Part shown: one piece after another, positions 46,530 to 54,350 of the stretch
How positions within the stretch are numbered: position 1 is the first letter of the stretch
How the letters are laid out: every line of letters starts with the position of its first letter
Origin: DATCLS01 sp036563805
GTDB lineage: Bacteria > Actinomycetota > Acidimicrobiia > Acidimicrobiales > VFJN01
Reading direction: 5' to 3'
NCBI GenBank assembly: GCA_036563805.1
Contig: DATCLS010000060.1
Span: 1 to 64,000, forward strand
Length of the DNA stretch: 64,000 nucleotides
Notes under the pieces: model-generated
Database searches by the model: none
Told to the model about the DNA's origin: nothing
The model's input: the letters and a program-made list of their open reading frames with translations, nothing else
Program-made: the position numbers and the translations under genes

Positions 46530-47527
46530 CGGAACCTCACGGTCGAGAGGGGGCCCGGCGAGTGGCCTCGCCGGCCCAGAAGGCGCTGCATCGTGTCGAC
46601 GACGCTCCACCGGCGGTCGTCCGTCCGGGCTGTCCGGGCCGACAGCCCGCCCCGAGCGACCGGACGCAGAGCGTAGCGCTCTGACCACACCGAGAGAACT
46701 GTCTTGTCGGCGAGGTCGAACGTCCACCACGCCTCGCGCAGCGCGGTCACGACGACGTCGGCCACGTTCCACCCCTCGGCCAGGCGCCGCACCCGGGCGG
46801 CGTCCAGCTGGGGCGACAGGGTCAGCTCGGCGACGTCCCGCAGCAGCACGATGCGGCGGTCGCCACGGTCGCCCACGGCCTCGATGGCCGTGCACACCAG
46901 CTGCTCCTCGGGCGGTAGGGCGGCCAGGTGGTGGCCGCCCAACGTGATGGTCGCCCGGGCGTCGGGCTGGTCCTGCGTGCCGGCCAGGTCGGTGAGGTCG
47001 ACGATGGCCTCGTGCGGGCCCGGCGGCAGGACCGTCGCCCGCACGCCGATGCGGGGCCGACGGCGGGCCCGGTGGGTGTTGCGGAAGTGGCCGCCCGGTG
47101 CCCCCTTCATCGCCGTCGCCAGCTTCACGTAGCCCGGCTCGACCACGATGTCGACGGTCTCGAAGTGGCGCAGGCAGGCGTCCGCGTAGCCGAGCTGGCA
47201 GCGGGCCGGGCCGTCGACGACCCGGTAGTCGATGCCGGCCGCGGCCAGCGAGGTGGCCAGCGTGACCAGCCGCTGCTCGACCAGCAGGGACAGCCCGGCG
47301 CTCTCGGCCTCGAGCACGTCGAGCTCATCGGCCTGGGCGTCGGTGACGGCCAGGGTGCCGGCGGCCACCGCCCCCGCCAGGTAGCCGAGCAGCTCCTGCG
47401 ACCGGCAGGCGTGGAGCAGCTCGGCCCACTGGTCGTCGGGCAGCGGGCCCTCGGGCATGTCGAGGCGGCTGCCCGCCAGACCGTGCGAGGCGATCGCCAC
47501 CGTCGGGGGAACGGGGCCCGGTCTCAC
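46526..47527 (-). CDS. Nucleotidyltransferase family protein (NTP_transf_5-like)
   Basis: 333 residues from GTG 47527, which begins one base after the stop of the PqqD-like gene. The middle carries a nucleotidyltransferase-like pattern (AAGIDYRVVDGPARCQLGYA, ETVDIVVEPGY), followed by VRATVLPPGPHEAIVDLTDL, a His-rich segment and helices (EEQLVCTAIEAVGDRGDRRI). This family is common next to PqqD-like proteins in surface-polysaccharide clusters. The assignment rests on both sequence and context, and the substrate is unknown. Confidence 0.7.
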   Translation of the reverse strand: MRPGPVPPTVAIASHGLAGSRLDMPEGPLPDDQWAELLHACRSQELLGYLAGAVAAGTLAVTDAQADELDVLEAESAGLSLLVEQRLVTLATSLAAAGIDYRVVDGPARCQLGYADACLRHFETVDIVVEPGYVKLATAMKGAPGGHFRNTHRARRRPRIGVRATVLPPGPHEAIVDLTDLAGTQDQPDARATITLGGHHLAALPPEEQLVCTAIEAVGDRGDRRIVLLRDVAELTLSPQLDAARVRRLAEGWNVADVVVTALREAWWTFDLADKTVLSVWSERYALRPVARGGLSARTARTDDRRWSVVDTMQRLLGRRGHSPGPLSTVRFR

Positions 47528-47528
47528 G

Positions 47529-47924
47529 TCAGCGGATCTCCCGCACGGCACCGATGGCCCGAAGGTCGCCGAGGACGGCGGCGACCTGGTCGGCGACGTC
47601 GGCGTCCCCGCCGGAACCGCCCGCCGGGCCGCCGGAACCACCGAACCCACCGGCCGGGACGCCCGGCAGGCCCGGCCCGCCCGCTTTGCCACCCGCCGGG
47701 CGGGCCAGCCGGTCGGCCAGCTGGTCGCGGTCGAGCGGCTGCGCCAGCGCCTCCCACACCCGGGCCGCCGGCCCGGTGAGCAGCACGGCCGCCCCCTCGG
47801 GGGGCAGCACCATCACGCCCTGGCGCGTCGGCCGGTCGAGCACGTTGGGCGACCGGGCCCAGCGGGGCTGCGGCCTGATGTCCTGCGCCTGACCGGCGCG
47901 CTCGTTGGTGCCGTACATGGTCAT
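47529..47924 (-). CDS. PqqD-like protein with glycine-rich insertion
   Basis: 131 residues. The first half follows PqqD-like peptide chaperones: GVMVLPPEGAAVLLTGPAAR then VWEALAQPLDRDQLADRLA. The expected last helix is VADQVAAVLGDLRAIGAVRE. Between them sit about 35 Gly/Ala/Pro-rich residues (GGFGGSGGPAGGSGGDADVA) that split the fold. True PqqD binds a RiPP precursor peptide; no PqqA, radical-SAM enzyme or precursor is seen here. In polysaccharide clusters such proteins occur with nucleotidyltransferases, as here, with unknown role. Confidence 0.75.
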   Translation of the reverse strand: MTMYGTNERAGQAQDIRPQPRWARSPNVLDRPTRQGVMVLPPEGAAVLLTGPAARVWEALAQPLDRDQLADRLARPAGGKAGGPGLPGVPAGGFGGSGGPAGGSGGDADVADQVAAVLGDLRAIGAVREIR

Positions 47925-48041
47925 GGTGGGTGTCCGCCCTTTCGCCTGTCTCGTCCGTCCCTGCCTGTCCGATTCACCGCGGGTCGCCCCCGCCCCTCGG
48001 TCGGCCGGCGCCGCGGTGGGCGCTCAGTTGTCAGCCGTCCG

Positions 48042-49730
48042 TCACGTGAACCCGTTGCCGCTCTCGGGGCCGTCGGCGCGGTAGTGCCGGCGCGTGCTGC
48101 GCGGCCCGTGCTCGCCGCTGGGAACCGGCTGGTACTCGCTGCGCCGGTCGAGCACCGACCCCCAGGCCCGCGTCCCCCGGCCGGTCGTGGCGGGGGCGCC
48201 GTAGTAGTCGGTGAACGGCCCGGTGGGCACGCCGACCAGCACGACGCCCAGCGTGGGGGCGCCCAGCCGCTCGAGCAGCTCGGCGCAGCGATGGGCGGCG
48301 GGGCTGGCCGTCCGCCCGGCCCGGCACGCCAGGATCACCACGTCGGCCATCGAGACCAGCTCGCGGGTCACGCTGGCGGACAGGATCGGGGCGGTGTCGA
48401 CGATGACGACGTCGGCCAAGCTCCGGGCCTCCTCCAGCAGGCGGAGCTCGGCGTCGAGCTGGCCGCCCGGCTGGTGGCCGGTGCGCCCGGCCGGCACGAC
48501 CTGGAGCCCGGGGATCGACGTGTCCTGCACGAACCGCACGAGCGGGGCCGTCCCGGCCTCGAGGAACTCGGCGACGCCCGGCCCGTCCTCGGCGTCGAGG
48601 ACCCGGGCGGGCAGCGGCCGCCACAGGTCCCACTGGACGAGCAGGACCCGCTGGCCGGCCTCGGCGTAGGCGAGGGCCAGGTTGGTGGCCGTCGTGCTCT
48701 TGCCGTCGCCGGCGTCGGGCGAGGTCACGACGACGATCTGGCGATCGACGCTGGCGCTCCGGCCCTGGTGGTTGCCGGCCAGCTCGGCCGCCTCGAGCTC
48801 GAGCGGCAGCCGGTCGCGGTACAGCAGCAGGGCCGTGCGCAGCGACCGGTAGGCCTCGGCGATGCGCGGGTCGTTCTGGTAGGCGAACACCGCCGCCCGG
48901 TGGCGGGTCCGCACTGGCAGCATCGGCACCTCGGTGAGGACCGGCAGGCCGAACTGGCGCTCGGCCTCGGCCTTGGTGTGGAGCCGCTGGTCGGACCGGT
49001 CGAGCATGATCGTGACGCCGAACGCCAGGATCGTGGCCACGATGCCGGCCAGGAGCATGCGCTGGCCCCGCGACGCGCCGGTCACGAAGTCGTCCTGCAG
49101 CCGGCCCTCGGTCGCCGGCCGCAGCGAGGCGTACCGGGTCGTCGCCTGGGCGGCCGTCTGCATGGTCCCGAGCTGGCCGTTGAGGGCGTCGATCTGCTGC
49201 TGGAGCGTTGCGGCCTGGTCGGGGGGCGCGTTGGCCATCTGCGCCTCGAGCTGGTCGATGCGCTGGAGCAGCTGGTCCTGCTCCTGCCGCTCGGCCTGCT
49301 GCTGGTTGGCCTCGCGCTGGTTCAGGTAGCTGACGAGGTTCTCGCCGAACGCGTTGGCGATCTCGACCGCCTCGTCGGGGTCGCTGGCGTTGGCCGTGAT
49401 CGTCACCGTGCCGAGCGTCATGTCGCCGACGGCCCGCACGTCGTCGGTGAGCTCGTTGATCGGGCCCTCGTAGCCGAGCTGCTCGGCGGCGGCCGCGGCC
49501 ACGTCGCCCTCCCGCACCATGTACTGGGCGACGAGCTCGACGTTGTCCATCGAGGAGACGCTCTCCTCCTCGCTGGAGGCCCGGTCGCGCACGACGACGT
49601 GCTCGGCCTCGTAGACCTTGGCGTCGCCGCTGGGGGAGATGAAGTAGACGAGGATGAGCGCGACGGCGATCAGCCCCGCCGCGACCTTCCAATGGCGCTG
49701 GACGATCTTCAGGTAGTCAAGGGGCTCCAT
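48042..49730 (-). CDS. Wzz-type chain-length protein fused to bacterial tyrosine kinase
   Basis: 562 residues, GGAGG before the ATG. N-terminal Wzz domain: a first membrane helix (WKVAAGLIAVALILVYFI), an extracellular coiled coil rich in Gln (residues about 130-200) and a second helix (MLLAGIVATILAFGVTIML). The C-terminal BY-kinase domain has Walker A SPDAGDGKSTTATNLAL and Walker B ADVVIVDTAPIL. Walker A' reads VLLVQWDLWRP, with Gln where the family has its first Asp. The tail has only a few tyrosines (DYYGAP, SEYQP, RRHY). It controls polysaccharide length and export by phosphorylation; activity is uncertain because of the Walker A' change. Confidence 0.88.
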   Translation of the reverse strand: MEPLDYLKIVQRHWKVAAGLIAVALILVYFISPSGDAKVYEAEHVVVRDRASSEEESVSSMDNVELVAQYMVREGDVAAAAAEQLGYEGPINELTDDVRAVGDMTLGTVTITANASDPDEAVEIANAFGENLVSYLNQREANQQQAERQEQDQLLQRIDQLEAQMANAPPDQAATLQQQIDALNGQLGTMQTAAQATTRYASLRPATEGRLQDDFVTGASRGQRMLLAGIVATILAFGVTIMLDRSDQRLHTKAEAERQFGLPVLTEVPMLPVRTRHRAAVFAYQNDPRIAEAYRSLRTALLLYRDRLPLELEAAELAGNHQGRSASVDRQIVVVTSPDAGDGKSTTATNLALAYAEAGQRVLLVQWDLWRPLPARVLDAEDGPGVAEFLEAGTAPLVRFVQDTSIPGLQVVPAGRTGHQPGGQLDAELRLLEEARSLADVVIVDTAPILSASVTRELVSMADVVILACRAGRTASPAAHRCAELLERLGAPTLGVVLVGVPTGPFTDYYGAPATTGRGTRAWGSVLDRRSEYQPVPSGEHGPRSTRRHYRADGPESGNGFT

Positions 49731-51619
49731 CGCTGCCTCCGCTGCTGCACGTCCACGCGGTCCTCACCCGAGGCGGCCGCCTCGGCGAGAGCGACCATCA
49801 GGTCCGCAGCGTCGCCGTCCCGTCGTTGCGTGACGAGGTCTTCGAGTTGTTGGGTGCCGTTCTCCAGAAACAGGGCGTCGACCTTGGTCGGCGTCAGCCG
49901 CACGACCGACGGGTGGGCGGTGGGGCTCGTCTGCTCCTCGGGGTTGGCCAGGTCCTCCGCGAGCTTCTCACCGGGCCGCCGACCGGTGAACCGGATCGGG
50001 ATCTCCGTGCCGACCTGGCGGCCCGACAGGCGCACCATCCGCTCGGCCAGCTCGAGGATGTTCACCGGCTCGCCCATGTCCAGCATGAAGATCTCTTCGC
50101 CCTGCGCCATCGTGGCCGCCTGGAGCACGAGCTGCACGGCCTCCCGCACGCTCATGAAGAACCGGGTCATGCGGGGGTCGGTGACGGTGACCGGGCCGCC
50201 GGCCGCGATCTGCTGGGCGAAGGTCGGGATCACGCTGCCCCGGCTGCCGAGCACGTTGCCGAAGCGCACCGAGCACCAGCGCGACCCGGGGGGCGCGGTG
50301 TGCAGGACGAGCTGCTCCCCGAGCCACTTGCTGTAGCCGAGGATGTTCTGGGGCCGGACCGCCTTGTCGGACGAGATGAACACGAGCCGCGCCACGCCGG
50401 CGGCGGCCGCCGCCTCGACGACGTTGCGGGTACCGAGCACGTTGGTGCGCACGGCCTCGGCCGGGTGGGCCTCGAGCAGCGGCACGTGCTTGTGGGCCGC
50501 GGCGTGGAACACCATGTCGGGCCGCACCGACTCCATGAGCTCGTGCATGCGCTCGCGGTCGCGGATGTCGGCGAGCACCAGGTCGACGGGGTGGTCGACG
50601 CGGGCCCGGGCGTCGTGGAGGTGGGTCTCGTCGTGGTCGAGCAGCAGGAGTCGCGCCGGGCCCAGCTCCCCCACCTGCTTGGCGATCTCCGAGCCGATCG
50701 ACCCGCCGGCGCCGGTGATGAGCACCGTCCGGTGGCCCACGGTGGCCCGGATGCTGTCGATGTCGGTGGCCACCTGGGCCCGGCCCAGAAGGTCCTCGAT
50801 CTGCAGGTCCCGGGCGTCGCGCACCGAGGGGCTGGCCCCCAGCAGCTCGCGCACCGGGGGCAGCACCTTGAGCGGGACGCCGGCCGCGTCCGCCCCCTGC
50901 ATGACCTCGCGCACGACCGACTGGTCGGCGCTGGGGATGGCCATCAGGATCTCGTCGGCCCGGTAGCGTTCCACGACCTCACTCAGAGTGGCCGTATCAC
51001 CGACCACCGGGACCCCGAGCAGGGAGCGCCCCTGTTTGCGCGGGTCGTCGTCGACGACCACTACGGGTACCCGGTCGTTCTCGGGCAGACGCCGCAGGTC
51101 GCGCACGATCGCTGCGCCGGCCTCGCCCGCGCCGACCACCGCCACCCGGGTGGCCGACCGCCCGGCCGCCGGGCGCCGGCCCCACAGCCGCACCTGGAAC
51201 CGGGCGATGGCCATGAGGACCGTCGCCAGGAACGCCCCGAACAGCGCCACCGAGCGCGGCAGCGGGAACTCGCGCAGCGGGTTGAGGACGAAGATGACCG
51301 CCCCCGCGGTCACGCCCGCGCAGGCGATGCGCCGGGCCTCGGGGATGCTGGCGTGCCGCCAGATCTGGCCGTAGAGGCCCCAGCCGAGGTTCGACGCCAA
51401 GTGGATGGGGACGATGACCGGCAGGTACCCCCACAGCTGCGACGTCCAGTGCGAGGGGATGTGCCCCTCGAACCGCACCAGCAGCAGGGACATGAAGGAG
51501 CCGGCGATGAGCATGACGTCGACCACCGCCATGGGGAGGTCGACGCGCAGCCGCGTGAGGATTCGCCCCAGCCGTTGCCGACCGGTCACCGGTCGGCCTC
51601 TCGCGCCAGGGCGCGCCAA
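49709..51619 (-). CDS. Nucleotide-sugar 4,6-dehydratase/epimerase of the FlaA1/CapD/WbpM type
   Basis: 636 residues (GTG 51589 is a likely alternative start, with AGAGG upstream). Four N-terminal membrane helices (VVDVMLIAGSFMSLLLVRFE, LFGAFLATVLMAIARFQV) are followed by a CoA-binding-like Rossmann unit (VAVVGAGEAGAAIVRDL). The catalytic SDR domain comes last, with VLITGAGGSIGSEIAKQVGE, FHAAAHKHVPLLEAHP, SSDKAVRPQNILGYSKWLGE and GRRPGEKLAEDL. It makes a 4-keto-6-deoxy sugar nucleotide at the membrane, the likely substrate of the DegT aminotransferase. It is first in the polysaccharide operon, and its end overlaps the Wzz/kinase start by 22 bp. Confidence 0.92.
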   Translation of the reverse strand: MARPGARGRPVTGRQRLGRILTRLRVDLPMAVVDVMLIAGSFMSLLLVRFEGHIPSHWTSQLWGYLPVIVPIHLASNLGWGLYGQIWRHASIPEARRIACAGVTAGAVIFVLNPLREFPLPRSVALFGAFLATVLMAIARFQVRLWGRRPAAGRSATRVAVVGAGEAGAAIVRDLRRLPENDRVPVVVVDDDPRKQGRSLLGVPVVGDTATLSEVVERYRADEILMAIPSADQSVVREVMQGADAAGVPLKVLPPVRELLGASPSVRDARDLQIEDLLGRAQVATDIDSIRATVGHRTVLITGAGGSIGSEIAKQVGELGPARLLLLDHDETHLHDARARVDHPVDLVLADIRDRERMHELMESVRPDMVFHAAAHKHVPLLEAHPAEAVRTNVLGTRNVVEAAAAAGVARLVFISSDKAVRPQNILGYSKWLGEQLVLHTAPPGSRWCSVRFGNVLGSRGSVIPTFAQQIAAGGPVTVTDPRMTRFFMSVREAVQLVLQAATMAQGEEIFMLDMGEPVNILELAERMVRLSGRQVGTEIPIRFTGRRPGEKLAEDLANPEEQTSPTAHPSVVRLTPTKVDALFLENGTQQLEDLVTQRRDGDAADLMVALAEAAASGEDRVDVQQRRQRWSPLTT

Positions 51620-52017
51620 GGCCGCTCAAGTCGAGCGCGCCTGCCGCCGCACGGGCGCGCGATCGTCACCGTTCTCGTCTGCCGCCAACCCATCTCTTGT
51701 CCGCCCACTTCTTCCTGTCGAACCGACTCGTCGAAGCTGCCCTGCCCGGGCCAACCGGCCCGTCCCTCCGAGGTGCCGCGCACCCCGGAAGCTGTCCGTG
51801 TCTCTCTCCTTGGCCGTCGTTCTGCGTCGCGGCACGGACCCCGCCCCATGGGTCCAGCCAGATCCGCCCGTCCGTTCGTGAGCCTCTTCTTATCGCATCC
51901 GCACCCCTTGGTGACAGCAGCATGTCCCTGACCTGCCACTCCACGTGCCCAGCAGACGGGTCGGCGGCCGCCCGGCGCGTTACGCATGCGTGACGCCGTG
52001 TTTCGATCTGGCAAACA
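51620..52017. other. Upstream region of the polysaccharide operon
   Basis: About 400 bp without a gene, less GC-rich than its surroundings. It must hold the minus-strand promoter of the operon; a stretch reading GCGATAAGAAGAGG on the minus strand near 51890-51905 is a candidate, not a clear one. A near-perfect palindrome lies at 51979-51994. Confidence 0.5.
51979..51994. promoter_or_regulatory. Palindrome GTTACGCATGCGTGAC
   Basis: One mismatch in 16 bp, with an exact core ACGCATGCGT. It lies upstream of the polysaccharide operon and just past the end of the next minus-strand gene. It is unrelated in spacing to the TetR-type palindromes at 1670 and 4495. Confidence 0.55.
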
Positions 52018-52995
52018 TCATGCGCCGGCGCGTCGCACCTGGTGCCACTCGGTCCAGCCCACGCCCGACCGGCCGGTCGCCCGCTCGTCGTAGCGGCACA
52101 GGGCCCGGCACAGGCGCGATGCTCGTCCGTTGGGCGCGGACAGCGGCACCGGGGCGAAGGCGACCGGGTGCACCTCGACCGTCAGGTCGCCGACGGTCAC
52201 GCAGGCCGAGCGGGGGAAGCCGGTGGCCTCGTCGAGCCGCTCGGCGGCCGCCGTGCGCTCCGCCGGCACCAGCCCGCCACCGGGCGCCTGCACGTAGCCC
52301 GGGTGGTAGGGCACGACCTCGCCGTCCTGGTGCAGGGCGGTGCCGTGGAAGCGGGTGCCGTCGTCCAGGCGGCCCGAGGTGAACGTCCAGGCCAGCGTCG
52401 ACCACTCGCGGTCGCCCCAGGAGTGGCCTCGCTGACCGACCGCGTCGACCTCGATCCGCTCGTCGCCGATCAGCACCTCGCCGTGGACCCGGCACGGCAG
52501 CCCGTAGTGGGTCACGCCGCCGGGATAGGGATAGACGTGGCCGTCCGTCTCCCACTCGAGGTCGAGCCCGAGCGGCACCCGGTCGCCCCGCAGGCCGCCG
52601 CCGTCGACCGCCGCGGGGTCGTCGAGCTCGGCCGGGTCGTCGACCGCCAGGGCGAACGCCTCGCAGCCGAGCGTGACGTGGTCGAACGGCACCTCGATCG
52701 TGTGGTCGGCCCACAGGCCCTCGGCCCGGATCTCGAGCGAGGGCGGCCGCGGCGGCGCGACCCCGTGGTCGAGCACGGTCACGAGCGGGCGGCCCTCCCC
52801 CACGATCGACGCCCAGTACCAGCAGGCCCGGTCGTTCGGGTAGACGCAGAGGCGCACGTAGCCGCCGAACCGGCCGTCGAGCGTGGCGAAGTCGAAGTAC
52901 CACGACTCCGACCACGAGCGGCTGGCGCCGGGCGCGTGGTAGCGCTCGTCGGCCACAGCCAGGCCGGGCGGCGTGGCTCGATGCGCGGGCTGCAC
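52018..52995 (-). CDS. Lipocalin-like protein related to AttH/CrtC (DUF7064-type)
   Basis: 325 residues. Beta-rich with the family marks SWSESWYFDFATLDGRFGGY near the start and GQRGHSWGDREWSTLAWTF near residue 200, plus WYWASIVG and TRFHGTALHQDG. Proteins with this HSWG-RDW pattern include carotenoid hydratase and AttH-like folds that bind lipids or terpenoids. No signal peptide is seen. The actual ligand or reaction is unknown. The end lies within 25 bp of the palindrome at 51979. Confidence 0.65.
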   Translation of the reverse strand: MQPAHRATPPGLAVADERYHAPGASRSWSESWYFDFATLDGRFGGYVRLCVYPNDRACWYWASIVGEGRPLVTVLDHGVAPPRPPSLEIRAEGLWADHTIEVPFDHVTLGCEAFALAVDDPAELDDPAAVDGGGLRGDRVPLGLDLEWETDGHVYPYPGGVTHYGLPCRVHGEVLIGDERIEVDAVGQRGHSWGDREWSTLAWTFTSGRLDDGTRFHGTALHQDGEVVPYHPGYVQAPGGGLVPAERTAAAERLDEATGFPRSACVTVGDLTVEVHPVAFAPVPLSAPNGRASRLCRALCRYDERATGRSGVGWTEWHQVRRAGA

Positions 52996-53100
52996 GGGCG
53001 CCAGCTTCGCGCTCCGGGCGCCGGGCCGGCGGGCGCGTCGGGCGCGTCGGGCGCGGCGGCCGGCGGCGGGCCAGCGAGGGCCGCCGCGGGCGCGGCCGCG

Positions 53101-53643
53101 TCAGCGGGCCCGGCGCTCGCGGTAGCTGCGCAGCTTGGCGCGGTTGCCGCAGACCTCCATCGAGCACCAGCGGCGCGACCGGTTGCGCGACTCGTCGTAG
53201 AACGCCCAGGCGCAGTCGTCGGCCGGGCAAATCTTGAGCCGGGGCCAGTCGCCGGTACGGGCCAGGCCGGCCACCGCGGTGAGCACGGCCCCCAGGCCGG
53301 CCCGGGGCCCCTCTGCGGCCGCGGCCAGCTCGGGGCCGCCGTCGAACGTCACCCGCAGCGGCACCTGGGCCGCCACCTCGTCGAGCGCCCGGCGGGCCTC
53401 GGCGTCGGGCGGCGTGCCGTGGTGGGTCTGCAGCTCGACCCGCAGACCGTCGCGCAGCCGGCGGGCCAGCGCCAGGTCGTCGGCCCCTACCCGCTCGCGC
53501 TCGCCCAGCAGCTGGCGCTCGCGCAGCCAGGCCCCCAGCCCTTCGGGCGACGTCAGGGCGTCGGTGCCCTCGTCGACGTCGAGGGTGTTCACGAAGTCGA
53601 TCACGAGGCGAACGGCCGGCTCGTTGGTGGGGGCGAGACCCAT
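53101..53643 (-). CDS. CGNR zinc-finger regulator
   Basis: 180 residues from ATG 53643, with GGGAGG upstream. The N-terminal stress-sensing (ABATE-like) domain begins RLVIDFVNTLDVDEGTDALT. The C-terminal zinc finger is complete: LKICPADDCAWAFYDESRNR then RRWCSMEVCGNRAKLRSYR, with four cysteines and the CGNR signature. It is a DNA-binding regulator. It is divergent from a mini-protein gene at 53737, and two GACACCGGT repeats 21 bp apart lie between them. Confidence 0.92.
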   Translation of the reverse strand: MGLAPTNEPAVRLVIDFVNTLDVDEGTDALTSPEGLGAWLRERQLLGERERVGADDLALARRLRDGLRVELQTHHGTPPDAEARRALDEVAAQVPLRVTFDGGPELAAAAEGPRAGLGAVLTAVAGLARTGDWPRLKICPADDCAWAFYDESRNRSRRWCSMEVCGNRAKLRSYRERRAR

Positions 53644-53674
53644 GTGTCGTACCTCCCGGGCCCAGCAAACCACT

Positions 53675-53721
53675 GTACCAACGACACCGGTGTCAACTAC
53701 ACTGACACCGGTCATTTGGTA
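53675..53721. promoter_or_regulatory. Operator region between the CGNR gene and the mini-protein gene
   Basis: GACACCGGTGTC (53683-53694) is an exact palindrome and GACACCGGTCA starts at 53704, 21 bp (two helical turns) later. The pair is framed by TACCAA and TTTGGTA, also inverted. The CGNR protein is the natural candidate binder. Confidence 0.7.
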
Positions 53722-53736
53722 TTGGAGGTTACGACC

Positions 53737-53865
53737 ATGGATCCGACCCTTCCCTTCCTGGCCGACGAGCGGGCCCGCCAGCTGCGTCGCGACGCCGAGG
53801 TCGCCCGGGCCGCGGTCCGGGCGCGACACCGCCTTCGCCGCCGGCGCTTCCCGCCCCGCCGGTGA
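53737..53865 (+). CDS. Small basic protein, related to the product of 13352-13498
   Basis: 42 residues, with a very good Shine-Dalgarno (TTGGAGG) 8 nt before the ATG, which supports real translation. Sequence MDPTLPFLADERARQLRRDA then an Ala/Arg-rich tail ending RRRRFPPRR. The plan matches the mini-protein at 13352 (LRRDA core). Similar short Arg-rich proteins are common but uncharacterised in Actinobacteria. It is divergent from the CGNR regulator and probably controlled by the same repeats. Confidence 0.65.
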   Translation: MDPTLPFLADERARQLRRDAEVARAAVRARHRLRRRRFPPRR

Positions 53866-53943
53866 TGCGCCTGGTGGCCAGCGGCCGTGCGCCCCGTCCT
53901 CGACGGGGACCACCGGCGGGTCACCAGGCGGCGCCCGTCCCGG

Positions 53944-53949
53944 TAGCGT
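53944..53949 (+). promoter_or_regulatory. -10 element of a probable leaderless promoter for the SCP2 gene
   Basis: TAGCGT, 6 nt before the GTG at 53956. Confidence 0.5.
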
Positions 53950-53955
53950 CCGGGC

Positions 53956-54342
53956 GTGCGCTACACGAGCCCGGAGTGGATCGCCGCCGCCGGTCGGGCC
54001 CTGGCCGACGACGCCGCGCTGAAGGAGGCCACGGTCGACGTCCGGCTCACGATCGACCAGGTGGTGACCGACGGCCCGCTCGGCACGGCCCGGTGGCACG
54101 TGACCATCGACCACGGGCGGGTCGAGCTGGCCGCGGGACCGGCGCCGCACGCCGACCTGCGGTTCACGACCGACTACGCCACGGCCGCCGCCATCGCCTC
54201 GGGCTCGCTGGCCGCCCAGCGGGCCTTCGCCGAGGGGCGCCTCCGGGTGGGTGGTGACGTGACGCTGCTCGTGGCCCACCACCGCACGCTGGCGTCGCTC
54301 GACGACGCCCTGGCCGGCGTGCGGGCCGAGACCGAGTTCTAG
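53956..54342 (+). CDS. SCP2 sterol-transfer-domain protein
   Basis: 128 residues, GTG start. It follows the SCP2 fold: TVDVRLTIDQVVTDGP, ARWHVTIDHGRVELAAGPAP, DLRFTTDYATAAAIASG and the helix AQRAFAEGRLRVGGDVTLLV. SCP2-like proteins bind fatty acids, acyl-CoAs or sterols in the cytoplasm. It is 8 bp upstream of the glycosylase gene and probably shares its transcript, with no obvious functional link. Confidence 0.8.
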   Translation: MRYTSPEWIAAAGRALADDAALKEATVDVRLTIDQVVTDGPLGTARWHVTIDHGRVELAAGPAPHADLRFTTDYATAAAIASGSLAAQRAFAEGRLRVGGDVTLLVAHHRTLASLDDALAGVRAETEF

Positions 54343-54350
54343 GAGCGGCC

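Noticed and set aside
47529..47924. PQQ or other RiPP biosynthesis cluster
   Set aside because: No precursor peptide, radical-SAM enzyme or other pqq gene nearby; all neighbours are polysaccharide genes.
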